A stretch of 64,000 bases of DNA from Microbacterium sp. 2FI (GTDB lineage: Bacteria; Actinomycetota; Actinomycetes; Actinomycetales; Microbacteriaceae), in the NCBI RefSeq assembly GCF_005502885.1, contig NZ_SCMR01000001.1, positions 62,001-126,000 of the forward strand, given 5' to 3'. Below, in pieces: positions 17,596-26,609 of the stretch. Under the pieces are notes generated by a model. It did no database searches. It had not been told where the DNA came from and was given only the letters and a program-made list of their open reading frames with translations. The translations under genes and the position numbers were made by a program. Each line of letters opens with the position of its first letter. The stretch's first letter is position 1.

Positions 17596-18049
17596 GATGA
17601 TGGTCCTTGCGGGAGGGAATCCCGGCCTGTGATGCGGCCCGAAGGGATTCGGTGTGCTGCTGCCCTGGGAGGGCTGTGCCCGACGATGGGCGGTGTGCGA
17701 GGCATCCGGCTGCGCGTGATCGACGCGGGAAGCGGGTGCTTCGGGGGACTCGCGTCGCCGTGTTTCAGAAGCGGCGTGCGGGTCCGGCGGGGGTCACCGT
17801 GCTAGTGGCACATTCGACAGCACATGACAGCGCAGCTGGCCATCATCATGCCAGCAGTCCCGTTCGCCTCCCAGGCGGACAGAGAGCGTGCGTTGTCAGT
17901 CATGTGCCCGATTATGACGGAGTACGTCGCAATGCGTCAAATCGCTCGGATGCCAGGCCCCGACGATGACGAAATGTGACAGATTGCTCAGCGCCACACG
18001 GCCGCGGTGCAGACACGGCCACAGCACCCGATCGCTCGGAGGTGACACG
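17596..18049. other. 454-bp intergenic region between divergent genes
   Basis: I see no gene here. The first ~210 bp are GC-rich and keep long but unconvincing open frames. From about 17810 the base composition becomes more AT-rich, as expected of the control region for the winged-helix gene (leftwards) and the GH1 gene (rightwards). CACATGA (17821) and TCATGTG (17911) form a distant 7-bp inverted pair. I found no convincing sigma-70 spacing, LacI-type operator or riboswitch. Confidence 0.5.
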
Positions 18050-19498
18050 ATGAGATCCGTGACTACGACGAACCAGGGCAACCCCGATTACCGCGACTCG
18101 GGACTCGTGTTTCCACCCGGCTTCACGTTCGGATCGGCGACGGCCTCGTATCAGGTGGAAGGCGCCTTCGACGAGGACGGCCGCAGCCCCTCGATCTGGG
18201 ACACCTTCAGCAAGACGCCCGGCAAGGTCTGGAACGGCGACACCGGCGACGTCGCATGCGACCACTACCACCGGCTGGACTCCGACCTCGATCTCATGAA
18301 GGACCTCGGGCTCGGCGCCTACCGGTTCTCGATCGCGTGGCCGCGCATCCAGCCGACCGCCTCGGGCGAGGTCAACCAGGCGGGCATCGACTTCTACGCG
18401 CGTCTGGTCGACGGGTTGCTCGAGCGCGGCATCCGTCCCGTCGCCACGCTCTATCACTGGGATCTGCCGCAATATCTGGAGGATGCCGGGGGGTGGGCCG
18501 CCCGTGCGACGACCGACGCGTTCGAGCGGTACGCCAAGATCATGGGCGCAGCGCTCGGCGACCGGGTGCACACCTGGACGACGCTCAACGAGCCGTGGTG
18601 CTCGGCCTACCTCGGCTACGGTCAGGGCGGGCACGCCCCCGGCCGCAGCGAGCCGGCATCGGCACTCGCCGCGGTGCACCACCTCAACCTCGCGCACGGG
18701 CGCGCGGTTCAGGCGCTGCGGGCGACGTCTTCCGGGGACCCCGAGTACTCGATCACGCTCAACTTCCACGTGCTGCGCGGGGTGGGGGATGCCGCGCCCG
18801 AGGCGATGCGCCGCATCGACGCGCTCGCGAACCGGGCGTTCACCCACCCGCTCCTGAAGGGCGAGTACCCGGCCGACCTGCTCGAAGACACCGCGTCGGT
18901 CACCGACTGGTCGTTCGTGCACGAGGGCGATCTCGCTGCGATCAACCAGCCGATCGATGTACTCGGAGTCAACTACTACTCGACGGCCACGGTGCGTCTG
19001 TGGGACGGCGTCTCGCCCAAGCAGATGAACGACGGCCACAAGGGCACTGCCGGCGGCACCGCGTGGCCCGGCAGCGACCTCGCCGTCGAGTTCGTCGAGC
19101 AGGCGGGCCCGTACACGGCGATGGGGTGGAACATCGCGCCCGAGGGGCTCGAAGAGCTGCTCGTCTCGCTGTCGGCGGAGTTCCCCGACCAGCCGCTCAT
19201 GATCACCGAGAACGGCGCTGCCTTCGACGACGTCGTGGCCGCCGACGGGTCGGTGCCCGACCCGAAGCGGCTCGACTACCTGCGCCGGCACTTCACGGCC
19301 GCGCACCGGGCGATCGAGCGCGGCGTGGATCTGCGCGGCTACTTCGTGTGGTCGCTGCTCGACAACTTCGAGTGGGGCTACGGCTACGCCAAGCGGTTCG
19401 GCATCGTCCGCGTCGACTTCGACACGCTGGAGCGAACCGTGAAGGACTCCGGGCTCTGGTACGCCGACCTCGCGCGGACGGGCGTGCTGCCGGAGTGA
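18050..19498 (+). CDS. GH1 beta-glucosidase
   Basis: 482 residues. The ATG at 18050 follows GGAGG. The N-terminal GH1 signature is [20 protein letters not shown]; the acid/base is Glu181 in TLNEPW and the nucleophile Glu387 in ITENGA. The late [20 protein letters not shown] is the aglycone/glucose-binding motif. There is no signal peptide, so it should hydrolyse imported beta-glucosides or cello-oligosaccharides in the cytoplasm. No sugar transporter is adjacent, so uptake must be encoded elsewhere. Confidence 0.94.
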   Translation: MRSVTTTNQGNPDYRDSGLVFPPGFTFGSATASYQVEGAFDEDGRSPSIWDTFSKTPGKVWNGDTGDVACDHYHRLDSDLDLMKDLGLGAYRFSIAWPRIQPTASGEVNQAGIDFYARLVDGLLERGIRPVATLYHWDLPQYLEDAGGWAARATTDAFERYAKIMGAALGDRVHTWTTLNEPWCSAYLGYGQGGHAPGRSEPASALAAVHHLNLAHGRAVQALRATSSGDPEYSITLNFHVLRGVGDAAPEAMRRIDALANRAFTHPLLKGEYPADLLEDTASVTDWSFVHEGDLAAINQPIDVLGVNYYSTATVRLWDGVSPKQMNDGHKGTAGGTAWPGSDLAVEFVEQAGPYTAMGWNIAPEGLEELLVSLSAEFPDQPLMITENGAAFDDVVAADGSVPDPKRLDYLRRHFTAAHRAIERGVDLRGYFVWSLLDNFEWGYGYAKRFGIVRVDFDTLERTVKDSGLWYADLARTGVLPE

Positions 19499-19513
19499 CG
19501 CGAGCCTGAGTGC

Positions 19514-19555
19514 CGGCCGGGATGTCGCCGCACGAATGCCGCGACATCCCGGCCG
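19514..19555 (+). terminator. Strong hairpin terminator after GH1
   Basis: A perfect 15-bp stem, CGGCCGGGATGTCGC with GCGACATCCCGGCCG, and a 12-nt loop start 15 bp after the GH1 stop. It lacks a T tract, as is common for hairpin terminators in high-GC actinobacteria. Confidence 0.75.
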
Positions 19556-19594
19556 CCTCGCCGACGTGTCCGTACGCGGGCTTAGCCTGTCGAG

Positions 19595-19894
19595 GTGACT
19601 GAGCTGCGATTCACACACGAAGCGGATGCCTCGCGCTACACGCTTCATCGGGGGAACGACCTCGTGAGCATCCTCGATTACCGCGACGACGGTCGCTCGG
19701 TGGCGATGACCCGCGCCTACACGATCCCCACTTTCCGCGGCCACGGCTATGCCGGCGACCTCGTCGAGCGAGCCGTCGGCGACCTCGAGCAGCAGGGCGA
19801 CCGCACGGTGGTGCCAGTGTGCTGGTACGTCGCGGACTGGTTCGAGGCGCACCCGCAGCGTCGGGCGATCCTCGCCTCGCGCCGCACCGCGTAA
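19595..19894 (+). CDS. GNAT-like N-acetyltransferase (COG2388 type)
   Basis: 99 residues from GTG at 19595. The short GNAT core shows a beta hairpin (LVSILDYRDDG), then TRAYTIPTFRGHGYAGDLVE, the acetyl-CoA loop with R-G-H-G, and VVPVCWYVADWFEAHP, the closing motif of the YidJ/COG2388 group. Substrate unknown. The typical length of this mini-GNAT family is 90-110 residues. Confidence 0.85.
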   Translation: MTELRFTHEADASRYTLHRGNDLVSILDYRDDGRSVAMTRAYTIPTFRGHGYAGDLVERAVGDLEQQGDRTVVPVCWYVADWFEAHPQRRAILASRRTA

Positions 19895-19990
19895 GGGTTC
19901 TCGACGCGGATCCTCGGGGAGCCGCCACGCGCGAACGCGGTTCGCGCGTGATTCGACGCGGTTCGGGATGCTGCGCCCTATGCTGGCCGC

Positions 19991-20449
19991 GTGCACATGG
20001 AGGAGTTCTTCGTCTACGTCGCCGTGGGCTTCGAGATCATCGGAGCTGTCGCGATGATGGTGGGGTTCGCGATCGCCGTCGTGCTCGGCGTGCGCGCACT
20101 CGGCCGCGGCGAGGGCGGCTCGGCCGCATTCCTCGTGCTGCGCACGACGCTCGGCGCCGCGATCCTGCTCGGCCTCGAGGTGCTGGTGGCCGCCGACCTC
20201 ATCCGCACGATCACCTCGAAGCCGTCGCTCGAGGAAGCTGCGACCCTCGGCCTCATCGTGCTGATCCGGACGGTGCTGTCGATCTCGATCCAGATCGAGA
20301 TCGAGGGGACGCTGCCGTGGCGGCGCGCGCTGTTGCGCAGCGGCGGACAGGTCGTGGCGGATGCCGTGGTGCGCGACAAGGCTGCGACGGCAGCGGCGGG
20401 GGCGACCGGGCGCGCCGGCTCGAACCCCGCGGCGGCGGAGCGCGCCTGA
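19991..20449 (+). CDS. DUF1622 membrane protein
   Basis: 152 residues from GTG 19991 (ATG 19997 is also possible). There are three hydrophobic helices (about 10-30, 48-70 and 82-100). The conserved LRTTLGAAILLGLEVLVAAD followed by DLIRTI and LIVLIRTVLSISIQIEIEG is the DUF1622 pattern. The Ala-rich cytoplasmic tail of ~40 residues is not conserved. Function unknown. Confidence 0.85.
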   Translation: MHMEEFFVYVAVGFEIIGAVAMMVGFAIAVVLGVRALGRGEGGSAAFLVLRTTLGAAILLGLEVLVAADLIRTITSKPSLEEAATLGLIVLIRTVLSISIQIEIEGTLPWRRALLRSGGQVVADAVVRDKAATAAAGATGRAGSNPAAAERA

Positions 20450-20520
20450 TCGCTGTTGTCAACCCCGTGTCGGGTCTCGTGCGCGCGGGTGAGGGTGGAC
20501 TCAGACGAAAGGAGTCCGCC

Positions 20521-20853
20521 ATGGACCGTGATCTTTCCGGCGTCGACCACCTCGGACAGGACGAGGGTCGTGACACGCTGACGGCCGGTGAGGCTCAGCG
20601 CACCCCCGGCGCGCTCGGCGCCGCCGGCGAGCAGCGGCTGCCGGCGATGTCGCAGAACGACGCACCTGTCGACGACAAGGTGGCAGGGATCGTCGCCCAG
20701 ACCCGCGTCGACGTGGGCACGGAATCGCTCGCGCGGATCGAGGGCGTGCTTCGCCAGCGGCTCGAGCAGTCGGGCATCGACCTCGGCGACGACGAGATCG
20801 ATGGCCTCGCCCGTCAGGTCTCGACGGGAGCAGGCGCGCCGCCGTCGGCGTAG
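20521..20853 (+). CDS. Small hydrophilic protein of unknown function
   Basis: 110 residues. The ATG at 20521 follows AAAGGAG. It is acidic, without membrane or secretion signals; the second half, VDDKVAGIVAQTRVDVGTES then RIEGVLRQRLEQSGIDLGDD, looks helical. A TTGTCAACCCC motif lies 55 bp upstream and also occurs before two other genes here. I do not recognise the family. Confidence 0.65.
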   Translation: MDRDLSGVDHLGQDEGRDTLTAGEAQRTPGALGAAGEQRLPAMSQNDAPVDDKVAGIVAQTRVDVGTESLARIEGVLRQRLEQSGIDLGDDEIDGLARQVSTGAGAPPSA

Positions 20854-20855
20854 CG

Positions 20856-21077
20856 TCAGGCGATCGCGCAGGTGGTCGTGCACACCTCGGCCCGCTCGAG
20901 GCGTACTCCGATCGGCCGCGCCCACGCGGCGCGCGGGGCGAGCCGGACGGGTGCCTCGGCGAACATGGCCTCGGCGAGACGTCGCTCGCGGATCGAGGCG
21001 AGCAGCGCGAGTTCGCGGTCGCGGGCGGCGGTGTCGTAGCGGTACTGCTGTTCGGCGGCGGTGACGAGCGAGAGCAT
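20856..21077 (-). CDS. Small protein of unknown function
   Basis: 73 residues starting MLSLVTAAEQQYRYDTAARD; GGAGG precedes the ATG at 21077. The N-terminal half is helical and charged; the tail ends AEVCTTTCAIA with two cysteines three residues apart. It converges with the preceding gene, the stops being 2 bp apart. No family recognised. Confidence 0.6.
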   Translation of the reverse strand: MLSLVTAAEQQYRYDTAARDRELALLASIRERRLAEAMFAEAPVRLAPRAAWARPIGVRLERAEVCTTTCAIA

Positions 21078-21176
21078 GGCTTCCTCCGTAGGTTCCGATG
21101 ACTCCAACCTACGAAGGGGTTCCGACATTGCCGTGCTCCGCCGACATGGCGGAAATGCGATGACGCACGGCAGTCG

Positions 21177-21923
21177 TCACTCCTCGCTCAGGAACGCCTC
21201 GATATGCCGCGCGGCGGCTCCGGCATCCCGGATCATCGTCTCGTGGCCGTGACCGCGCACCTCCTCGAGGCGTGCCTCGGGAATCGCGTCGGTGAGACGC
21301 CGGGCCCACGAGCGGGGCACCACGAGGTCGTCCTCGCCGCGCAGGACCAGTGTCGGTGCGACGATGCGCTCGCACGAGTCCTCGGGCCGGTGGACGAGCA
21401 TCGCGCGGAACTTCGCGCGGAGCCGCGGGCCCGCCCGCAGATACTCCCTCGTGCCGAGCGCGATCACCTTCGGATTCTCGACGGCGATGTCGCGCAGCAG
21501 CCGCGACAGCTGCGCGCGGGCCGTGCGGGCGGCCGGATCCACCGTGGGTCCGACGAGCACGAGCCGAGCGACGGTCTCGGGATGCCGTGCCGCCACCTCG
21601 CCGGCGACCTGCGCGCCCATCGAATGGCCGATCAGCACGACGGGCGAGCCGACCCGCTCGTGCAGGAATTCGGCCACGAGGTCGGCGGTGCGCTCCATCG
21701 TGAGGACCCGGCGGGGTTCGGGCGCCTCGCCGTACCCCGGCAGGTCGAGGGCGATGATGTGCGCGACGTCGTCGAGATGCGAGATGAGGTCGCCGAAGAC
21801 GCTGCGGCCCATGCCGATGCCGTGGACGAGGACGAGTACCGGGCGCCCGGTGCCGCGGGATTCGGCGACGAGGGTGGCGCCTGCGTGCTCGAAGCGTATG
21901 ACGACCGGCGCGGATCCGTTCAC
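21177..21923 (-). CDS. Alpha/beta hydrolase
   Basis: 248 residues from GTG at 21923, which overlaps the previous gene's stop (GTGA). Features: oxyanion strand VLVLVHGIGMG, nucleophile elbow GHSMGAQ with Ser101, acid loop LVLRGEDDLVVP, and a C-terminal RGHGHETMI with the catalytic histidine. The typical length suggests an esterase, lipase or peptidase-like enzyme; substrate unknown. It is coupled to an uncharacterised upstream gene. Confidence 0.88.
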   Translation of the reverse strand: MNGSAPVVIRFEHAGATLVAESRGTGRPVLVLVHGIGMGRSVFGDLISHLDDVAHIIALDLPGYGEAPEPRRVLTMERTADLVAEFLHERVGSPVVLIGHSMGAQVAGEVAARHPETVARLVLVGPTVDPAARTARAQLSRLLRDIAVENPKVIALGTREYLRAGPRLRAKFRAMLVHRPEDSCERIVAPTLVLRGEDDLVVPRSWARRLTDAIPEARLEEVRGHGHETMIRDAGAAARHIEAFLSEE

Positions 21924-22480
21924 GCGGCGCCGCGCTGGTCGCGGAGTCCGACGCGGTCGGGGATGTCGAACTGCACGCGCGTGAGCCAGGATGCGGGGTC
22001 GGGCCAGGGGCGCGAGGTCGGCAGTGACCGCAGGCGCGCGCGCAGCGCTGCGGTGGACGCCTCGACCGGCAGTACCCGATTCGGTGCATGGTGCGCGAGG
22101 GCGCCCAGCCACCAGTGGCGCCACGTCCCCTCGATGACTTCGGGCCCGGTGACGACGTAGTAGTCGGGCATCACCGCGTCGCCGGCGGCGAAGAGGGCGA
22201 GCAGCGTCTCGACCTCGATCTCGAGGGTGCCGAGGGTGGCTCGCTCCTCGTAGAGCTCCACCCACGCCGCAGCGACGTGCTCGAGCGGGTCGGCGTCGTG
22301 GACGACGTAGGGGCTCGACGCTGCGGCCAGCATCCGCGTGGCGAGGGCCGGATCGCTCTCGCGCAGCGACAGGGCGGCGAGGGCGGGAACATCGGCGAGG
22401 CCCGAGAGCAGGGCATCGCTGTCGGCGCCGACGAGCGCGACGACGGTGGACCGTGGTGCGGAATCTGCGGGAGGCGCCAT
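21920..22480 (-). CDS. Conserved hypothetical protein coupled to alpha/beta hydrolase
   Basis: 186 residues, ATG at 22480. A beta-strand-rich start (STVVALVGADSDALLSGLAD) is followed by helices, VLPVEASTAALRARLRSLPT, and an aromatic block (TWRHWWLGALAHH). No signal peptide or known motif is evident. Its stop overlaps the hydrolase start by 4 bp, so the two products probably act in the same process. Confidence 0.6.
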   Translation of the reverse strand: MAPPADSAPRSTVVALVGADSDALLSGLADVPALAALSLRESDPALATRMLAAASSPYVVHDADPLEHVAAAWVELYEERATLGTLEIEVETLLALFAAGDAVMPDYYVVTGPEVIEGTWRHWWLGALAHHAPNRVLPVEASTAALRARLRSLPTSRPWPDPASWLTRVQFDIPDRVGLRDQRGAA

Positions 22481-22546
22481 GGTCCACGATACGTCCGACG
22501 GCCGCCCGTCGGGTGGCAGGCAGGCGGATCGGCCTACGATCGCGTC

Positions 22547-22981
22547 ATGGAGAAGTCAGCAGCATCCGTCGATGAATTCCTCGCCTCGCTGCCCGACGAC
22601 CGCCAGGGCGACATGGTGCTGCTCGATCGTCTCATCGTCGAGCGGATGCCGGACGCCGAGCGTGTGCTGTGGGAGGGCGTGTTCTGGGGCGGGAGCGAGC
22701 AGCGCATCATCGGCTACGGCGACTGGTCGTACACCCGCAGCGATCGCACCCGCGTGGATTGGTTCCGGGTGGGGCTGGGCATGCAGAAGAACCACATCAG
22801 CGTGTACCTCAACGCGACCGAAGACGGGCAGTATCTCGCCAAGAAGTACGGCGGCCGCCTGGGCGCCGTGAAGATCGGCTCTGCCGCTGTGAGCTTCCGC
22901 CGTGTCGAGGGCGTCGACCTCGGCGAGCTCGGCCGCCTGGTGTCGCTCGCCGCGGGCGCGGGGCCCGACGGGAAGGTCTGA
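22547..22981 (+). CDS. DUF1801 domain protein
   Basis: 144 residues starting MEKSAASVDEFLASLPDDRQ. VLWEGVFWGGSEQRIIGYGD, VGLGMQKNHISVYLNA and IGSAAVSFRRVEGVDL fit the DUF1801 (YdhG-like) fold. Members bind a hydrophobic groove ligand of unknown nature. It is the last ordinary gene before the repeat-flanked gene. Confidence 0.8.
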   Translation: MEKSAASVDEFLASLPDDRQGDMVLLDRLIVERMPDAERVLWEGVFWGGSEQRIIGYGDWSYTRSDRTRVDWFRVGLGMQKNHISVYLNATEDGQYLAKKYGGRLGAVKIGSAAVSFRRVEGVDLGELGRLVSLAAGAGPDGKV

Positions 22982-23006
22982 GCAGCGGGCCGGGTCGGCT
23001 CGCTTT

Positions 23007-23031
23007 GCAAACCGGATCTCCTCCGTTCTGC
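23007..23031. repeat. Short copy of the GCARAMCGGAGGAG palindromic repeat, upstream side
   Basis: One truncated forward unit (GCAAACCGGA, 23007-23016) is joined to one full reverse unit (CTCCTCCGTTCTGC, 23018-23031), giving a 10-bp hairpin with two mismatches and a 5-nt loop. The same units build the larger palindrome at 25057-25136, so this repeat family sits on both sides of the 644-residue gene. Confidence 0.65.
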
Positions 23032-23122
23032 GGTGCCTCAGTTGCGGCGACTGCGGACCGCATGTCGGAGGTCGCGCATAGAGTCCGTCTCGTCCCGATC
23101 GTCTTGGCCGGAAGGAGGGATC

Positions 23123-25057
23123 GTGACCGAGCGCGTCCGCACATCACCCGACGTCGCGGCCCTCGCCGAGCGCATTCTTGCGCGCCGGCAGCGGCCGCTG
23201 GTCGTGGTCTCGACCGATCCGCACACCGACCTGTTCGCACTCGACACCGATGAGCTGGCGGGCGAGCTGCGGGACATCGCCGACCTCGTGCTCATCTCGA
23301 CCGGCGACCTCACGCGCGAGCTCGACTCGCTGCTGCCCGAGAAGACGCAGGTCTACGGCGGGGCAGGGCGGTCGTATCCGGTGGACTTCGGCGTCCAGCC
23401 TGATTGGCGGCGCTCGCCGCTGCGGTTCCCGGGCGGCCGGGCGACCCAGCAGCTGATCGGCGATGCCCTCGGCCAGGCGGGAGCCGCCGGTCTGTTCGAC
23501 AAGCCGTCGGTGCGCCGGTTGGCGGCATCCGGTGTCGTGAAGGGATTCGTCGCCGACGATACCCGCGCAGTCGTCGACCTCGACGGCAGGGGCCTCGCCA
23601 CGATCTCGCGCGAGCTGACCTATCCGCCGATTCCGCTCGACTGGAGCCTTCATCGCGGCCAGCGCGTGGCCGGCGTCCTCGACCTCGACACCCGGCTTCT
23701 GCTGGTCGAGGAGAGCACGCCGACGCAGGCAGCCCTCGAGGCGGCGTTCCCGCACGGCTGCGTGACCCTCGCGCTCGTGCGCAAGGTTTCGCCGGCCCGC
23801 GCGACGCTGCTGCTGCATCCCGCCGTCGAGATCGTGCTGCGGCGCATCGACGTCTCACCGAACCCCCTCGACACGGTCGACCTCCTCGTCGCCGAGGGCG
23901 ACGTCGTCGCTGCTCGGGTCACGCACCTGAGCGACGGAACGCTGCATCTCGCACTCACCGACGTCGACGACGACGAGCCGGTCGTGCCGCCGCTCGCGCT
24001 GACGTCCGGCGGTCGGCCCTGGCTCGAAGAGGGCCGTACGCTCGAACTTCACACGACGGATGCCGCGGGCGACCTTGCAGCGCTCAATGAGGCGGCGGCA
24101 GCATCGACGCGGGCGGGGGACGCGCGGAGCCCGGTGGATGCCGCGGCGATTCCGGCGGCACCGTCGACGCTCGCCGATCCCGGTGCTGTGGCTGCGGCGT
24201 CCATCCCACCGGACGTGCAGGCCGAGCGGCCGATGCCCGGCCCGGGAAGGCGCCGCGTCGAGTCGGTGCCGGTCGAGGCGACGGCCACCTCCGCGGCCGC
24301 GGCCGTCGTGGCGCAGCTCGAAGGCGGTGTCGGAGACGCGTCCGCGCCGGCCGCCGGGGCCGCGCTCCGTTCGACCCAGCTCCAGCTCCAGAGCGAGCGC
24401 GCGAGGAGCGCCGAACTCGAGCGGCGCCTCGCGGAGGTCGGTGTCGACGACTCGGGGCTCGGGCGCCTCAGAGCCCGGGTCATCGGTGCGGAGGCCCGAC
24501 TGCGCGAAGAGCTCGCCGAGCGCGGCGAGCTCGAGCGGCAGCTCAAAGAGCTGAAGGCCCAGCAGTTGGCGACCACGCGGGCGGTGCGCGAGTCACGGCG
24601 TGCCGCGCCGGCGGTCGTGCCGGTCGCGAGCGTCGACGACCGGCGGTCGAGGTGGGTCGATGACGAGCAGTGGGTGCGTCACGAGGTGTATCTCGCGTGG
24701 GTCGAGCGGGTCGAACCGGGCGAGCGCGAGCGCTGGGCGATCGGAGAGTACGACGTCGGGCCGGAGTTCGTCGCATCGCTCGCGTCGCTCACGATCGGCC
24801 ACTTCGACAAGGCCATGAAGGCGGTGGTGGATGCCGTCACAGGCCGCATCCGCGATGTTCCGAGCCGCGGGGTGCATGCGCTGCGTTCCGGTGACGGGGC
24901 GGGGGATCCCGACCTGGTGCGTTCGGACGGGGCGAAGTGCTACCGCGCGTACATCGAGCAGAATGCCGCTGCCGCGCGGCGCCTGCACTACTGGGCGCTC
25001 GCCGGCGGGGCAGTCGAGCTCAGCCGGGTGGTGACCCACGACGACGTACGCCCGTAG
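23123..25057 (+). CDS. Large uncharacterised protein: alpha/beta N-domain, OB/S1-like segments, coiled coil, conserved C-domain
   Basis: 644 residues; GTG at 23123 follows AAGGAGG. Not recognised as a named family. Visible layout: an alpha/beta region at ~20-100 with strands PLVVVST and ADLVLIST and a distinctive VYGGAGRSYP at 77-86; two beta-rich OB/S1-like segments at ~178-245 and ~255-300 (VAEGDVVAARVTHLSDGTLH); an Ala/Pro linker ~315-415; a charged coiled coil ~415-492; and a compact C-terminal domain ~505-644 with KCYRAYIEQN and ARRLHYWALAGGAVELSRVV. It has no signal peptide, transmembrane helix, Walker motif or obvious nuclease motif. Repeats of one family flank it on both sides. Nucleic-acid binding is a guess from the OB-like parts. 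Confidence 0.75.
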   Translation: MTERVRTSPDVAALAERILARRQRPLVVVSTDPHTDLFALDTDELAGELRDIADLVLISTGDLTRELDSLLPEKTQVYGGAGRSYPVDFGVQPDWRRSPLRFPGGRATQQLIGDALGQAGAAGLFDKPSVRRLAASGVVKGFVADDTRAVVDLDGRGLATISRELTYPPIPLDWSLHRGQRVAGVLDLDTRLLLVEESTPTQAALEAAFPHGCVTLALVRKVSPARATLLLHPAVEIVLRRIDVSPNPLDTVDLLVAEGDVVAARVTHLSDGTLHLALTDVDDDEPVVPPLALTSGGRPWLEEGRTLELHTTDAAGDLAALNEAAAASTRAGDARSPVDAAAIPAAPSTLADPGAVAAASIPPDVQAERPMPGPGRRRVESVPVEATATSAAAAVVAQLEGGVGDASAPAAGAALRSTQLQLQSERARSAELERRLAEVGVDDSGLGRLRARVIGAEARLREELAERGELERQLKELKAQQLATTRAVRESRRAAPAVVPVASVDDRRSRWVDDEQWVRHEVYLAWVERVEPGERERWAIGEYDVGPEFVASLASLTIGHFDKAMKAVVDAVTGRIRDVPSRGVHALRSGDGAGDPDLVRSDGAKCYRAYIEQNAAAARRLHYWALAGGAVELSRVVTHDDVRP

Positions 25058-25136
25058 CAAACCGGAGGAGATCTGCAGAACGGAGGAGGGATTTCGCGCT
25101 GAAGCTCCTCCGTTTCGCCGATCTCCTCCGTTTTGC
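25057..25136. repeat. 80-bp palindrome built from four GCARAMCGGAGGAG units
   Basis: Two direct units (25057-25070 and 25075-25088) are followed by two inverted units (25105-25118 and 25123-25136). The 32-nt arms pair at 28 positions around a 16-nt centre. It begins on the last base of the stop codon of the 644-residue gene, so it would also act as a strong transcript-end hairpin. The same unit occurs upstream at 23007-23031. Confidence 0.8.
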
Positions 25137-25166
25137 AAGCTGCCGCAACCCGCGCGAGGACCAGGC

Positions 25167-26522
25167 CTACGGCATCCGCTCGTCCTTGGACCGCCGCGAC
25201 CGCGACCGCGACCGCGGCGCATCGAGGCCGATGTGCACCCGCGTGTTCTTGCGCTCGATCACGATCATGATCGCGCCGAGGATCCACAGCGGCACCTGCG
25301 TGAGGAAGGCGATCCGGAAGGCGTCGAGCGTGAACGTCGCCGGAGTTCCGGCGCCCTGCAGGTCGAGCGCGACGCCGATGAGGAAGATCGCGATGAGGCT
25401 CGCGAGGAAGCCTCCGGAGTTCGTGATGCCGGTCGCCGTGCTGAGCCGGTGCGCCGGGTTATGCGTGCGCGCGTGGTCGAACGCGACGAGGGAGGCTGGG
25501 CCGCCGGTGGCGAGAGCTATGGCCAGCGCGATCAGCAGCCACAGCGGTGCGGGCCCCGGCAGGGCGATCACCACGAGCCACGCGATCGCCTGGATCGCGA
25601 CCGTCGGGAGCACGAGCGCGCGTGAGCGCAGGTTCGGGATGCGGCCCGACAGCAGCCCCATGACGGGACCCAGGATCATGCCCGCGACGACGTAGATCGT
25701 CGTGATGGCGGCGGCCTCGCCCTGCGTGCGTCCCTCGCCGGCTGTGAGGAACGGGATGCCCCACAGCATGATGAAGGCGGTGCCCGCGAACGGCGTCGTG
25801 AAGTGCGACCAGAAGGCGAGCCGGGTTCCGGGGTGCGACCAGGCGGCGCGGATGCCGACACGATTGTCGATGGACGAGGTGACGACCCGGATCGCGCCGG
25901 TGTCGGTGTCGACGGAGACATCGGCGTCGCGATCGGGCGGGTGGTTGCGGATGACCGCGAACACGAGCACCGCGAACAGCAGGGTGAGACCGGCGAGGCT
26001 GCCGAACGCGATCGACCACGTGGTGGCGTGCAGGAGCGCCGCAAGCGGGACGATCGCGATGATCTGGCCGAGCTGGCCCAGGATGCCGGTGAGCTGCACC
26101 ATCAGCGGCCCGCGCTGCGCGGGGAACCACGTCGCCACCAGGCGCAGCACGCTCGGGAACACCGCCGCATCGCCGGCGCCGAGCAGCATGCGGGCGGCGA
26201 TCGCGATGCCGACGTTCGGCGAGAGCGCCATCGCGAGCTGTCCCGCGGCCATGAGCACCATGCCGATCGCGATGATCGGGCGCGCGCCCCAGCGGTCGAG
26301 CAGCATGCCGACGGGCACCTGCATCGCGCCGTAGACGCCGAGCTGGATGACCGCGAACATCGACAGCGTCGACGCGTCGATCTCGAAGCGCTCCGCGGTG
26401 TCGACGCCCACCGACGCGAGCGACGTGCGGTTCGTGATCGCGATGATGTATGCGGCGACCCCGACGCCCCAGATCAGCCAGCTCCGCCACGTGGGAGCGG
26501 CGGTGGCGAGGGGGCTTGACAC
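25167..26522 (-). CDS. MFS transporter
   Basis: 451 residues from GTG at 26522. Twelve predicted helices; the loop motif LLDRWGARPIIAIG after TM2 is MFS motif A. A hydrophilic central loop follows RNHPPDRDADVSVD, and the C-terminal tail is Arg/Ser-rich (RSRSRSRRSKDER). It resembles nitrate/anion or sugar-acid type symporters only loosely; the substrate is unknown. It is divergent from sbcD. Confidence 0.88.
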   Translation of the reverse strand: MSSPLATAAPTWRSWLIWGVGVAAYIIAITNRTSLASVGVDTAERFEIDASTLSMFAVIQLGVYGAMQVPVGMLLDRWGARPIIAIGMVLMAAGQLAMALSPNVGIAIAARMLLGAGDAAVFPSVLRLVATWFPAQRGPLMVQLTGILGQLGQIIAIVPLAALLHATTWSIAFGSLAGLTLLFAVLVFAVIRNHPPDRDADVSVDTDTGAIRVVTSSIDNRVGIRAAWSHPGTRLAFWSHFTTPFAGTAFIMLWGIPFLTAGEGRTQGEAAAITTIYVVAGMILGPVMGLLSGRIPNLRSRALVLPTVAIQAIAWLVVIALPGPAPLWLLIALAIALATGGPASLVAFDHARTHNPAHRLSTATGITNSGGFLASLIAIFLIGVALDLQGAGTPATFTLDAFRIAFLTQVPLWILGAIMIVIERKNTRVHIGLDAPRSRSRSRRSKDERMP

Positions 26523-26609
26523 GGTTCCTCCACCCTATGCCCGCGGCGGATTACGGTGGCGGCGGCCCGCCTCAGCGGTGATGTCGGAGGAGCGATCTAC
26601 CGTGTGAAC

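Noticed and set aside
23123..25057. Calling the 644-residue protein a toxin, nuclease or phage defence effector
   Set aside because: No catalytic motif is visible; only its unusual domain layout and the repeats are supported.
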